In this document: positions 29,301-39,118 of the stretch, one piece after another | Layout: each line of letters opens with the position of its first letter | How positions within the stretch are numbered: position 1 is the stretch's first letter | Source: Allobrachymonas denitrificans DSM 15123 | GTDB taxonomy: Bacteria; Pseudomonadota; Gammaproteobacteria; Burkholderiales; Burkholderiaceae_C | DNA length: 64,000 nt | Assembly (NCBI RefSeq): GCF_900110225.1 | Contig: NZ_FOCW01000001.1 | Location: forward strand, 1-64,000 | Direction: 5' to 3' | Notes under the pieces: model-generated | The model's database searches: none | The model's input: the letters and a program-made list of their open reading frames with translations, nothing else | What the model was told of the DNA's origin: nothing | Translations under genes and position numbers: made by a program

Positions 29301-29650
29301 GGGGGGTATTGTAAAGGCGGGCGTGCAATCGGGGGGCACCCCCTGCCGCGCCGGAGCGGGTGGCTGAAGCGCGCAGGGCATGCGCAGCGCATCGTTCGTG
29401 AATCCGTCGTTGCTGCGACGCAATAAGTGGACGATGCGTTCGATCCTGCTACGGTGGCGGAGGTTTGGAAACGCGCGGGGAGGCATTCTGGTTTTTCCCA
29501 GGTGGCCCAGTGAAATCAACGGGTTGCGAGATTTTTTCCGGCCTTTCGAGAATCTGGCACGCATCCTGCTGGATATCTGGCGAGCACATGGGGTGTTCGC
29601 GCCGGCGACGGTGAACAGGTCGCCGGTCGATAAACAGCTAGGAGACATCA
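29301..29650. other. 350-base regulatory gap between argS and acxA
   Basis: The two flanking genes diverge, so this gap should carry both promoters. A sigma-54 promoter for acxA is at 29554-29570. Upstream of it are short inverted repeats, such as GTCG-N6-CGAC around 29408-29421, that could be activator-binding sites, but none is clearly an AcxR site. No gene is visible. Confidence 0.6.
29554..29570 (+). promoter_or_regulatory. Sigma-54 (-24/-12) promoter of the acetone carboxylase operon
   Basis: CTGGCACGCATCCTGCT matches the sigma-54 consensus (YTGGCACGNNNNTTGCW) with a single mismatch in the -12 part. GG and GC are exactly 10 bases apart, as required. Transcription should begin near 29580, giving a leader of about 70 nt before acxA. 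RpoN and the activator AcxR are both encoded in this window. Confidence 0.85.
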
Positions 29651-31804
29651 ATGGAGACAGCGGTTCAAGTCATGGGCATCGATGCCGGGGGCACGATGAC
29701 CGATACCTTCTTTGTTCGTGGGGATGGGCGCTTTGTGGTGGGCAAGGCGCAAAGCAATCCGCAGGATGAATCCCTCGCCATTTTCAATTCGTCGGAAGAT
29801 GCGCTGGCGCACTGGAAGCGCACGGTGGATGACGTCTATCCGGAACTGGTGACCTGCGTGTACAGCGGCACGGCGATGCTCAACCGGGTGGTGCAGCGCA
29901 AGGGTCTGGATGTGGGCCTAATTTGCAACAAGGGATTCGAGCATGTGCATTCCATGGGCCGTGCCATCCAGAGCTACCTGGGCTACGCCCTCGAGGAGCG
30001 CATCCACCTGAACACGCACCGCTACGACGAGCCGCTGGTGCCGCTGAACCGGACCCGTGGTGTGACCGAGCGCACCGATGTGCAGGGCACCGTCGTCATT
30101 CCCGTGCGCGAGGCAGAAGTACGCAAGGCCACGCGTGAACTGCTGGACGAAGGCTCCAAGGCCATCGTGATCTGCCTGCTGCAGTCGCACAAGAATGGTG
30201 ACAGCGAGCGCCAGGTGCGGGACATCGTCCGTGACGAACTGGAAAAAGCGGGCGCTGAAGTGCCGGTGTTTGCCAGCGTGGACTACTATCCGGCGCGCAA
30301 GGAAAGCCACCGCATGAATACCACCATTCTGGAGGCCTATGCGGCAGAGCCTTCGCGCCAGACGCTCAAGAAGGTGAGCGACCGCTTCAAGAAGCATGGT
30401 GCAAAGTTCGACCTGCGCGTGATGGCCACGCACGGCGGAACGATTTCCTGGAAGGCTTCCGAGCTGGCACGCACCATTGTTTCCGGCCCCATCGGTGGCG
30501 TCATCGGATCCAAGCTGCTGGGCGAGACCCTGGGGTATGACAATATCGCCTGCTCCGACATCGGCGGCACCTCGTTCGACATGGCGCTGATCACCAAGGG
30601 CAATTTCGCGATTGCGGCCGATCCGGACATGGCGCGACTGGTGCTCTCGCTGCCGTTGGTCACGATGGATTCCGTGGGTGCCGGCGCTGGTTCCTTCGTG
30701 CGCATCGATCCCTACAGTGGCTCCATCAAGCTGGGTCCCGACTCCGCAGGCTATCGCGTAGGCACCTGCTGGCCGGAGAGCGGTCTGGATACCGTGTCGG
30801 TGTCCGATTGCCACGTCGTGCTGGGCTATCTCAACCCCGACAACTTCCTGGGCGGAGCCATCAAGCTGGACGTGGAGCGTGCGCGCCAGCACATCAAGGA
30901 GCAGATTGCAGACCCCCTGGGCCTGAAGGTGGAAGATGCGGCGGCCGGGGTGATCGAACTGCTGGATCTGCAGTTGCGCGAGTATCTGCGCTCCAACGTG
31001 GCGGCCAAGGGCTACAGCCCGACGGACTTCGTCTGCTTCAGCTACGGCGGTGCCGGCCCGGTCCATACCTATGGCTACAGCGAAGGCCTGGGCTTCAAGG
31101 ACGTGATCGTGCCGGCATGGGCGGCCGGGTTCTCCGCGTTTGGCTGCGCCTGCGCCGATTTCGAGTACCGCTATGACAAGTCGGTGGACCTTGCCGTTCC
31201 GCAGAATGGCTCGCCGGAAGACAAGCGCAATGCGGCACGCGCCATCCAGCAGGGCTGGGAAGAACTGGCTGCCAAGGTGGTCGAGGAATTCAAGATCAAC
31301 GGTTTCGACGCCAAGGACGTGATCCTGCGTCCCGGTTTCCGCATGCAGTACATGGGGCAGCTGAACGACCTGGAAATCGTGTCCCCCATTCACTCGGCGG
31401 CCAGCGAGGGCGACTGGGACAAGATGGTCGAGACCTTCGAGGAGACCTATTCGCGTGTGTACGCCAGTGCCGCACGTTCGCCGGAGCTGGGCTTCTCGGT
31501 GACGGGCGTCATCATGCGCGGCACCGTGGTCACGCAAAAGCCCGTGCTGCCGGAGGATCCGGAGGAAGGTCCCGAGCCGCCGGCCGCCGCTCGCCTGGGT
31601 ACGCGCAAGTTCTACCGTCACAAGAAGTGGGTCGATGCCACGCTGTGGAAGATGGAAGACCTGAAGCCGGGCAACGAAATCACCGGCCCCGCCATCATCG
31701 AATCGGATGCCACCACCTTCGTCGTGCCGGATGGCTTTGCCACCACGCTCGACAAGCACCGCCTGTTCCACCTGCGCGAAACCGGCAGCAAGGTCAGCCA
31801 CTGA
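29651..31804 (+). CDS. acxA: Acetone carboxylase beta subunit (hydantoinase A family)
   Basis: The 717-residue protein has the HyuA/acetone carboxylase ATP-binding fold: [14 protein letters not shown] at 9-22, the middle segment [38 protein letters not shown], and [14 protein letters not shown]. In studied acetone carboxylases this subunit uses ATP to activate acetone and bicarbonate. The length equals that of the characterised Xanthobacter-type beta subunit as I recall it. An AGGAG ribosome-binding site precedes the ATG, and the sigma-54 promoter lies about 80 bases upstream. It is first in acxA-acxB-acxC. Confidence 0.95.
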   Translation: METAVQVMGIDAGGTMTDTFFVRGDGRFVVGKAQSNPQDESLAIFNSSEDALAHWKRTVDDVYPELVTCVYSGTAMLNRVVQRKGLDVGLICNKGFEHVHSMGRAIQSYLGYALEERIHLNTHRYDEPLVPLNRTRGVTERTDVQGTVVIPVREAEVRKATRELLDEGSKAIVICLLQSHKNGDSERQVRDIVRDELEKAGAEVPVFASVDYYPARKESHRMNTTILEAYAAEPSRQTLKKVSDRFKKHGAKFDLRVMATHGGTISWKASELARTIVSGPIGGVIGSKLLGETLGYDNIACSDIGGTSFDMALITKGNFAIAADPDMARLVLSLPLVTMDSVGAGAGSFVRIDPYSGSIKLGPDSAGYRVGTCWPESGLDTVSVSDCHVVLGYLNPDNFLGGAIKLDVERARQHIKEQIADPLGLKVEDAAAGVIELLDLQLREYLRSNVAAKGYSPTDFVCFSYGGAGPVHTYGYSEGLGFKDVIVPAWAAGFSAFGCACADFEYRYDKSVDLAVPQNGSPEDKRNAARAIQQGWEELAAKVVEEFKINGFDAKDVILRPGFRMQYMGQLNDLEIVSPIHSAASEGDWDKMVETFEETYSRVYASAARSPELGFSVTGVIMRGTVVTQKPVLPEDPEEGPEPPAAARLGTRKFYRHKKWVDATLWKMEDLKPGNEITGPAIIESDATTFVVPDGFATTLDKHRLFHLRETGSKVSH

Positions 31805-31833
31805 GACACAACGATTAACGGAGACAAACCATC

Positions 31834-34152
31834 ATGAATGCCGTACTCAAACCCCAATTCGCCGATCTGCTGGGCAATGGACAGACACTCAAGCAATTCC
31901 GTGACGACATCCTGGAGCGCACCGCCAACACCGGGCACTACGATGGCCTGACGAAGCTGGAGCTGCGCGAGAGCGATCCGATCAAGTACGAGAAGCTGTT
32001 TTCCAAGCTGCGTGGCGGCCTGGTGCATGCACGGGAAACGGCCAAGAAGATTGCTGCCAGCCCGATCGTGGAGCAGGAAGGCGAGCTGTGCTTCACGCTG
32101 TACAACGCGGCGGGCGATTGCGTGCTCACGTCCACCGGCATCATCATCCACGTCGGCACCATGGGCGCAGCGATCAAGTACATGATCGAGAACGACTGGG
32201 AGACCAACCCTGGTATCAACCCCGGTGACATGTTCACCAACAACGACTGCGCCATCGGCAACGTGCACCCCTGCGACATTGCCACCATCGTGCCGATCTT
32301 TGTGCAGGACAAGCTGATCGGCTGGGTTGGCGGGGTGACGCACGTGATCGACACCGGGGCCGTCACGCCGGGCTCCATGTCGACCGGCCAGGCACAGCGC
32401 TTTGGTGATGGCTACATGATTACCTGCCGCAAGACGGGTGCGAATGACCAGCCGTTCCGCGACTGGCTGCACGAATCGCAACGTTCCGTGCGGACGCCCA
32501 AATACTGGATTCTCGACGAGAAAACCCGTATTGCCGGCTGCCACATGGTGCGCGACCTGATTGAGGAGGTGGTGGCCGAGGAGGGTCTGGAAAACTACCT
32601 GAAGTTCAGCCACGAGGTCATCGAGGAAGGCCGTCGCGGTCTGGGAACGCGCATCAAGGCGATGACCCTGCCGGGCAAGTATCGCAAGGTGTCGTTCGTG
32701 GACGTGCCCTACAAGCATGAGGACGTGCAGACCTCCAACGCCTTTGCCAAGCTGGACTCCATCATGCACTCGCCCTGCGAGATGACCATCAAGAGCGATG
32801 GCCGCTGGCGCCTGGATTTCGAAGGCGCCAACCGCTGGGGCTGGCACACCTTCAATGCCCACCAGGTGGCCTTCACCTCGGGCATCTGGGTGATGATGTG
32901 CCAGACGCTGGTGCCGACGCAGCGCATCAACGATGGCGCCTACTATGGCACCGAATTCCACCTGCCCAAGGGGGCCTGGTGCAACCCGGATGACCGGCGA
33001 ACCGGTCACGCCTATGCCTGGCACTTCCTGGTTTCGGGCTGGTCCGCGCTGTGGCGTGGCCTGGGGCAGGCCTACTTCAGCCGGGGCTATCTGGAGGAGG
33101 TCAACGCCGGCAATGCCAACACCTCCAACTGGCTGCAGGGGGGCGGCATCAACCAGGAGGGCGAGATCCATGCGGTCAACAGCTTCGAGGCATCCAGCTG
33201 TGGCACCGGGGCCTGCGCCATCAAGGATGGCCTGAACCACGCGGCGGCCATCTGGAACCCCGAAGGGGACATGGGTGACATCGAGATCTGGGAAATGGCG
33301 GAGCCCCTGCTTTACCTGGGCCGCAACATCAAGACCAACTCGGGGGGCTATGGCAAGTACCGTGGCGGCAACGGTTTCGAGACGCTGCGCATGGTGTGGA
33401 ACGCCCAGGACTGGACCATGTTCTTCATGGGCAATGGCTACATGAATAGCGACTGGGGAATGATGGGGGGCTACCCGTCTGCCACCGGCTATCGTTTCGA
33501 GGCCCACAAGACCGGGCTGAAGGACCGCATTGCCAAGGGCCTGAGCCTGCCGCTGGGTGGCGACAGCAATCCGGACGACGGCGAGTACGAGAAGCACCTG
33601 TCCCGCGGTGCCACCGTCAAGCGCGACAACCAGTGCATGACCACCGAGGACTGCTACGACAACTACGACCTGTACCTCAACTACCTGCGTGGCGGCCCCG
33701 GTTTTGGTGACCCGATCGATCGCGAGGTGGCTGCGATCGAGAAGGATCTGAACGGCCAGTGCCTGCTGCCGGAATATGCAGAGAAGGTCTATGGCGCCGC
33801 GTGCAGCCAGGATGCCAAGGGCGTGTGGCATGTGGATGCTGCGGCAACCGAGGCCCGTCGTGCCGAGATGCGCAAGGAGCGCGTGGCCCGCTCCAAGCCC
33901 GTCAAGGAGTGGATGAAGGAGGAGCGCGAGCGCATTCTGCGCAAGGATGCGTCCACCCCCGTGCAGCACATGTATGCCACCAGCTTCGGTCTGTCCGGCA
34001 AGTTCCTGGACGAGTTCCGCAGCTTCTGGACGCTGCCGCCGGAGTGGGTGATCGACGAGAACGAGCTCGGCGTTCCGAGCTACGGCTCGAAGTTCCGCAT
34101 GGATCTCAGCAAGATGCCTGATGTGACCGTCGTCACGCTGGTGGAGGAGTAA
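31834..34152 (+). CDS. acxB: Acetone carboxylase alpha subunit (hydantoinase B family)
   Basis: The 772-residue protein is HyuB-like, with the early segment ARETAKKIAASPIVEQEGELCFTLYNAAGDCV, the motif MFTNNDCAIGNVHPCDIATIVPIF and the late region GGNGFETLRMVWNAQDW. In known acetone carboxylases this subunit binds Mn and joins acetone and CO2 to give acetoacetate within an alpha2-beta2-gamma2 complex. It starts 29 bases after acxA with GGAGA upstream. Confidence 0.95.
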   Translation: MNAVLKPQFADLLGNGQTLKQFRDDILERTANTGHYDGLTKLELRESDPIKYEKLFSKLRGGLVHARETAKKIAASPIVEQEGELCFTLYNAAGDCVLTSTGIIIHVGTMGAAIKYMIENDWETNPGINPGDMFTNNDCAIGNVHPCDIATIVPIFVQDKLIGWVGGVTHVIDTGAVTPGSMSTGQAQRFGDGYMITCRKTGANDQPFRDWLHESQRSVRTPKYWILDEKTRIAGCHMVRDLIEEVVAEEGLENYLKFSHEVIEEGRRGLGTRIKAMTLPGKYRKVSFVDVPYKHEDVQTSNAFAKLDSIMHSPCEMTIKSDGRWRLDFEGANRWGWHTFNAHQVAFTSGIWVMMCQTLVPTQRINDGAYYGTEFHLPKGAWCNPDDRRTGHAYAWHFLVSGWSALWRGLGQAYFSRGYLEEVNAGNANTSNWLQGGGINQEGEIHAVNSFEASSCGTGACAIKDGLNHAAAIWNPEGDMGDIEIWEMAEPLLYLGRNIKTNSGGYGKYRGGNGFETLRMVWNAQDWTMFFMGNGYMNSDWGMMGGYPSATGYRFEAHKTGLKDRIAKGLSLPLGGDSNPDDGEYEKHLSRGATVKRDNQCMTTEDCYDNYDLYLNYLRGGPGFGDPIDREVAAIEKDLNGQCLLPEYAEKVYGAACSQDAKGVWHVDAAATEARRAEMRKERVARSKPVKEWMKEERERILRKDASTPVQHMYATSFGLSGKFLDEFRSFWTLPPEWVIDENELGVPSYGSKFRMDLSKMPDVTVVTLVEE

Positions 34153-34277
34153 GCCGGCATTGCATGCGTGACATTTGCCCCGGCGACCTTGCGGCCTTCT
34201 ACGGTCCGGTTTGGCGAAGCGTCGGGTCCCGGGGCCCCCATTCACTTGAAATTGAGCCTATTTTCTGGAGACAAATC

Positions 34278-34781
34278 ATGAGTCATTACACACAGGAACA
34301 AATCAGCAACATGGTCGACGGTCGCCTGGACTGGGACACCACGCTGCGCATGCTGTCCATGCCCAAGGATGGAGAGCGCTTTCAGATGTACGTGCAGGCC
34401 TTGCAGGAAAAGACCGGCATGAAGGACCAGATCGTGCTGCCGCTGGGTCCGCACCTGTATATCGTGAGCGATGCGAAGACGAAGAAGTGGGAAACCAAGT
34501 GCGACTGCGGCCACAGCTTCGGTGACTATCGCGAAAACTGGAAGCTGCAGGCCAACATCTATGTGCGGGATACCAAGGACGCCATGGGCGAGATCTACCC
34601 CGAGCTGATGTCGCCGGATACGCGCTGGCAGGTCTATCGCGAGTACTACTGTCCCGAGTGTGGCACCATGCATGATGTGGAAGCGCCGACGCCCTGGTAC
34701 CCGGTCATCCATGACTTCGAGCCGGACATCGAGACCTTCTACAAGGAGTGGGTGAATCTGCCATTGCCGGCGCGCGCCTGA
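34278..34781 (+). CDS. acxC: Acetone carboxylase gamma subunit
   Basis: The 167-residue small subunit has the expected length and cysteine pattern: CDCGHSFGDYRENWK and YYCPECGTMHDVEAPTPWYP, the latter a probable zinc site. It completes the acetone carboxylase complex. A 125-base gap separates it from acxB, longer than the acxA-acxB gap, but it has its own GGAGA site and no promoter is evident. A strong terminator follows at 34805. Confidence 0.95.
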   Translation: MSHYTQEQISNMVDGRLDWDTTLRMLSMPKDGERFQMYVQALQEKTGMKDQIVLPLGPHLYIVSDAKTKKWETKCDCGHSFGDYRENWKLQANIYVRDTKDAMGEIYPELMSPDTRWQVYREYYCPECGTMHDVEAPTPWYPVIHDFEPDIETFYKEWVNLPLPARA

Positions 34782-34804
34782 CCATCTCCGTCGTTCTCTT
34801 CCTG

Positions 34805-34829
34805 CCGCCCGAAGTTCGGGCGGTTTTTT
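34805..34829 (+). terminator. Intrinsic terminator after acxC
   Basis: CCGCCCGAA (34805-34813) and TTCGGGCGG (34815-34823) pair perfectly; in practice the closing bases form the loop. Six T follow (34824-34829). It ends the acxABC transcript before acxR, so acxR should have its own promoter. Confidence 0.9.
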
Positions 34830-35044
34830 CGTGAGGCGTACGAAAATCGAACGCCGAGGGCATGGGTCATGGCTGTAAAGTAGCGCCAAACCCGCGTCAA
34901 ATAAGGGAAAGTTTGCATTGATGAGTCTGTCTGTTCACTGAAGAATCGGCGATCTGGGGATTCGTTGTCGATCCTTGTGTCAGCTCCGGGACACCCTTGA
35001 CAGCAGGAGGTTGCATCCAGGTCCGATGCCGGTGGAGAGAAAAG

Positions 35045-37090
35045 ATGGTGATCCAGTTCGAACAGTTGTTGGCAGATCCGCGGCATGAGACGGTGGTGCG
35101 GAGCGCCTGGGAATCCTTTGTACGCGGGGATGCGGGAAGCCGCGGGAGCTTGCGCAGTCTGGTCGACATGTCCTGGCAGCGCTGCCGCAAGGCCAATGTG
35201 GATCCGCGCCGCCTCTGTGGCCCCTCGCCGGTCTCGAGCGACGACTTTGTTTCGCTGCGAACCAACCGGGGGGACATGCTCGAAGCAAGCGCGCCCATCA
35301 TGGCGCAGGCGCGCGAAATCCTGTCGGAAACCGGCTCGCTGATGTTGCTGGCGGATGCCACCGGCACCATTCTCAATTCCGAGGGTGACTGGCGCACCCA
35401 GGACGAGGCGCAATCCATTCACCTGATGCCCGGAGTGAACTGGAGCGAGAAGCTGTGTGGCACCAACGCCATCGGGACTGCACTGGCCGTGGGACAGCCC
35501 GTGCAGATTCATTCTTCCGAACATTTTTGCGAAGGCATCAAGCGCTGGACCTGCTCGGCGACGGTGGTCCGGCATCCGCTGGATGGCGGCGTTGTGGGTG
35601 TGGTGGATGTGTCCGGCCTGTCGGGCAGCTACAGCCCGCAGAGTCTGGCCCTGGCTGTCTCCACTGCCAGCCGCATCGAGAGCCGGATGCGGCTGGATGA
35701 GCTGGAGCGCCGCTATCGGCTGCTGGAGCAGGTCATGGGCCGCTGGGATGCGCATGGCCGGGCGGCCATGGCCCTGTTCGATCGGCGCGGCAGTCTGGTG
35801 AAAGCCAACGAACTGGCGCAGTCTGTCGTGATGGCGGGCGGGCGGGTGCTGGACCTGACCGCCATTCGTCGCGTGCCGGGGCTGGCTGCGGGGCAGAGAG
35901 GTTTCGAACCACTGCCGGCGCTGCCCGACTGGCTCCATGCCGAGTGGCTGGAGCCCCTCATGGTGCACGGCGAGCATGTGGGTACCCTGATCGTCATCCC
36001 GCAAAGCCGCCTGATGCCATCATTGCGGAGCATGCCGGCCAGCTTGCCGGAGACGGCCTCTGTTGCGGATGCCGCACCGGCCATAGCGCCGGCGCCCGTG
36101 ACTTCCAGCACCAGCGAAAATTTTGCCCATATCCTGACGGAAGACCCCGGCATGCTGCAGGTGATCGAGCGGGCAGAGCTGCTTGCCCGGTCGAGGGCTG
36201 CAGTCCTCTTGCTGGGGGAGACAGGCGTTGGCAAGGAGGAGTTTGCCCGAGGCATCCATGCCAATCAGGGGCCTTATGTGGCGCTCAACTGCGGAGGCTT
36301 GTCGCGCGAGCTGCTTGTCAGCGAGCTCTTTGGTTACGGAGAGGGCGCGTTTACCGGAGCGCGCAAGGGCGGGATGCACGGAAAGGTCGAAGCGGCCGCA
36401 GGAGGCACCCTGTTCCTCGACGAGATCGGCGAAATGCCGCTGGACCTGCAGCCCCAGTTGCTGCGCCTGCTGGAGCAGGGCGAATACTATCGGCTGGGAG
36501 AAACCACCCCGCGCAAGGCAAATTTCCGCCTGATTGCCGCCACGCACCGCGACTTGCGCCAGGAAGTGGCCAACGGCCGTTTCCGCATGGACCTGTACTA
36601 CCGTATTGCCGTGACGACCCTGCGCATTCCTCCGCTGAGAACGCGTCCCGGAGACATTGCCCTGCTGGCCGAACGCTTTCTGCAACGCAGCCTGGAACTG
36701 CATGGAAAGCCGCCTTCCCGGCTGTCTGCACGCGCGGTGCAGGCGCTGCAGGCCTATTCCTGGCCGGGCAATGTCCGGGAACTGCGCAACGTGATCGATG
36801 GCAGCGTCCTGATGAATCTGCGCGATGCGCAAGGTCGCCATGAAGTCGACATCGAACCCCATTTCACCGAGGGTGCAGCGGATACATCGGTGCCCGAGAT
36901 GGCCGCGGGCAACCATCATGAAGTGCCGAGCATGGCAGAAGGCGAAGAAGTGCTGATTGGCCGCGCAGTGCGTGCCAGCCAGGGAAACCTCACCGAGGCC
37001 GCGCGCCGGCTGGGAATTGCCAAGAGCACGCTGTATGCCAAGATGGAGCGCTATGGCCTCTCCCGCCATGGCATCCTGAGCGGCGGGTAG
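35045..37090 (+). CDS. acxR: Sigma-54-dependent activator, AcxR/AcoR type
   Basis: The 681-residue regulator has an N-terminal GAF-type sensory region (about 60-300, with [24 protein letters not shown] as in AcoR-like proteins), a sigma-54 AAA+ domain with Walker A GETGVGKE near 390, the sigma-54 contact motif GAFTGA near 434, and [20 protein letters not shown], and a C-terminal Fis-type HTH (about 645-675: [24 protein letters not shown]). Its place next to acxABC, and the sigma-54 promoter there, make it the likely acetone- or alcohol-responsive activator. The ATG at 35045 has GGAGAG upstream. Confidence 0.92.
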   Translation: MVIQFEQLLADPRHETVVRSAWESFVRGDAGSRGSLRSLVDMSWQRCRKANVDPRRLCGPSPVSSDDFVSLRTNRGDMLEASAPIMAQAREILSETGSLMLLADATGTILNSEGDWRTQDEAQSIHLMPGVNWSEKLCGTNAIGTALAVGQPVQIHSSEHFCEGIKRWTCSATVVRHPLDGGVVGVVDVSGLSGSYSPQSLALAVSTASRIESRMRLDELERRYRLLEQVMGRWDAHGRAAMALFDRRGSLVKANELAQSVVMAGGRVLDLTAIRRVPGLAAGQRGFEPLPALPDWLHAEWLEPLMVHGEHVGTLIVIPQSRLMPSLRSMPASLPETASVADAAPAIAPAPVTSSTSENFAHILTEDPGMLQVIERAELLARSRAAVLLLGETGVGKEEFARGIHANQGPYVALNCGGLSRELLVSELFGYGEGAFTGARKGGMHGKVEAAAGGTLFLDEIGEMPLDLQPQLLRLLEQGEYYRLGETTPRKANFRLIAATHRDLRQEVANGRFRMDLYYRIAVTTLRIPPLRTRPGDIALLAERFLQRSLELHGKPPSRLSARAVQALQAYSWPGNVRELRNVIDGSVLMNLRDAQGRHEVDIEPHFTEGAADTSVPEMAAGNHHEVPSMAEGEEVLIGRAVRASQGNLTEAARRLGIAKSTLYAKMERYGLSRHGILSGG

Positions 37091-37229
37091 GGGACGGCCG
37101 CCTCCTTGGCGGCTCGACGCGGCGGTGTCTGACACGAAGGCGTCTGCCACCCGTGCTACAACAGCTGTTCCTGTTCTCCGGAGGCTTGTCTGTGGCTCCG
37201 GGGCGGCCAACGCACAAGGGGGAGGCACA

Positions 37230-39053
37230 GTGGAGACTCCGTGGAGAGCGCAGGCGCAGCAGCGCTGTCTGCAGCGGACGCTGGTCGCCATGATGCGCGA
37301 AGCGCTGCTGCCACAAATCCGCACCATGCAGGAGGGTGGAGCCTCGTGGCCGCTGGATGGACAACGCACCCTGCTGCTGGAGTGTCAGGGGGGCGAACCC
37401 GTCTGTGACAACCTGTGGCAAGACATGGGGGAATTGCGCTGTCGCGGGCTTGGTACAGAAATTGTGATCATCGAGACTGCGCCCCAGTTGCTGCGCCTGA
37501 TTGCACTGACCCATGCGGCTATCGATGCGCCGGCCGTGGAGCGCCTCGTGCGGGAACTCGAAAACAGTGTGGCCAATGATGCGCTTGCCATGGCCTACCG
37601 CGAAGCCTGGGGGCGGCAACTGAAGCTGGAACATGCAGCAGGTTCGCCAGAGGGCTTTCTTGGTGTGGTGCGCGGGATGGCGCCGGCAGCCGGCCTGCTG
37701 TTGCTCGAGCAGTGGGGAGCCCAAGGCCATCCCACGCACCCGACGCACAAGGCCAAGCTGGGCATGAGCGAGGCCGAGGTCGTGGCCTACTCCCCGGAGT
37801 TCGGTGCCCGTCTGCGTCTCGTGCTGGCAGCGATCCGCCGTGACTGCCTCAACGTGTCGCTGGGGCTCAGTATTCCCGATTACGTGGACTGGTTTGCCGA
37901 GCAATGGCCGCAGATCGCCCGCGACTGGCGGGCGGCGCTGGTCTTGCGCGGCATGGAGGATTCCGACTGGCTGCCCTTGCCGCTGCACCCCTGGCAGGCG
38001 GCCAACAGCCTGCCCCTGCGCTTCGCCAGCCTGCTGGAGCAGGGCGCACTGGTGCTGCTGGACGAGGTGCAGTGGCCGGCCGCGCCAACCATGTCGTTCC
38101 GCACCATGAGCTGCGAGCAGGGGGAGACCCTGCCCCACATCAAGCTGCCGGTGTCGCTGTGGCTGACCTCCGCCGAACGCACGGTGTCACCCAAATCCAC
38201 CGTGATGGGGCCGCGCCTGACCGCACTGCTGCGCGAGGTGCTGGCGCGGGAGGCCGGATTACGGCAGAAGCTGGACATCGTGGACGAACTGGTGGGGCTG
38301 CATTACCGCCATCCTGAAGGGGATGACGACATCGCGAGGCATCTCAGCGTGCTGTTTCGCCGCCATCCCGCTTCGCTTGTGCAGGCAGGCGAACTGGCAG
38401 TGCCGGTTGGGGCCCTGTTCGCCCCATCACCCTTCCATGGCCGGCTGCTGGTGACGGATGCGGTGGCGCAGGCCTTTGGCGACCACGGCGAGGGGGCGCT
38501 CGCGTTCTATGCCGGCTATCTGGACATGGCACTGCAGGCGGTGCTGCAACCCTATCTCCAGTACGGCATCGCGCTGGAAGCGCATCAACAGAACAGTTTC
38601 GTCGTCCTCGATGCAATGTACCGGCCGGTGCGGCTGCTGGTACGGGATTTTGGCGATGTGCGTGTGCATGCGCCCACCTTGCAGGCGCAGGGCCTCACGC
38701 TGCAGCCCTATCGCCAAGGACTCACCCTGTACGAGGACAACGCGCCCGTGCGTGACAAGGTGATGCATGCCTTCCTGCTGTGCCACATGATCGAACTGGG
38801 GCTGGCGCTGGCGCACACTTATGGACAGCCTTCCCGACCCTATGTGGCGCTGTTGCGCAAGGGGCTGGAGAACCTGTTTGCGCAGTTGCAGCCAGAGGTT
38901 GATGCAGAGCGCTGGCAGGCCGAGCGCCAGGCCTTGCTGGAAGATCCCTGGCCGGCGAAATCCTTTCTGCGCATGCGGCTGAACAACAGCTCGGAGGATG
39001 TGGTGCTGCGCATGCCGAATCCGCTGCGGCTCACCGCCAGCGCTACCGCGTAG
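37230..39053 (+). CDS. IucA/IucC family NIS siderophore synthetase
   Basis: This protein of about 607 residues belongs to the NRPS-independent siderophore synthetases, which use ATP to join carboxylates with amines or alcohols. Visible marks are GHPTHPTHKAKLGM, LPLPLHPWQ, SFRTMS, LPHIKLPVSLWLTSAERTVSPKS and LEAHQQNSFVVL, then RDFGDVRVH in the ferric-siderophore-reductase-like C-terminal part. No other siderophore gene is nearby. The GTG at 37230 follows GGGGGAGG; the frame is open from a GTG at 37125. It is convergent with dnaA. Confidence 0.88.
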   Translation: METPWRAQAQQRCLQRTLVAMMREALLPQIRTMQEGGASWPLDGQRTLLLECQGGEPVCDNLWQDMGELRCRGLGTEIVIIETAPQLLRLIALTHAAIDAPAVERLVRELENSVANDALAMAYREAWGRQLKLEHAAGSPEGFLGVVRGMAPAAGLLLLEQWGAQGHPTHPTHKAKLGMSEAEVVAYSPEFGARLRLVLAAIRRDCLNVSLGLSIPDYVDWFAEQWPQIARDWRAALVLRGMEDSDWLPLPLHPWQAANSLPLRFASLLEQGALVLLDEVQWPAAPTMSFRTMSCEQGETLPHIKLPVSLWLTSAERTVSPKSTVMGPRLTALLREVLAREAGLRQKLDIVDELVGLHYRHPEGDDDIARHLSVLFRRHPASLVQAGELAVPVGALFAPSPFHGRLLVTDAVAQAFGDHGEGALAFYAGYLDMALQAVLQPYLQYGIALEAHQQNSFVVLDAMYRPVRLLVRDFGDVRVHAPTLQAQGLTLQPYRQGLTLYEDNAPVRDKVMHAFLLCHMIELGLALAHTYGQPSRPYVALLRKGLENLFAQLQPEVDAERWQAERQALLEDPWPAKSFLRMRLNNSSEDVVLRMPNPLRLTASATA

Positions 39054-39118
39054 CGGCTGGAAACACCGTCTGCTTCGGGATGAGCCCGGATGCCTTGCGG
39101 GCGCGGGACTGTGCTGCG

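Noticed and set aside
31618-34245. An 875-codon minus-strand frame over acxB
   Set aside because: It is antisense to a clear acetone carboxylase subunit and is rich in His/Ala/Gly/Leu, as expected from the complement of GC-rich coding DNA. No family similarity.
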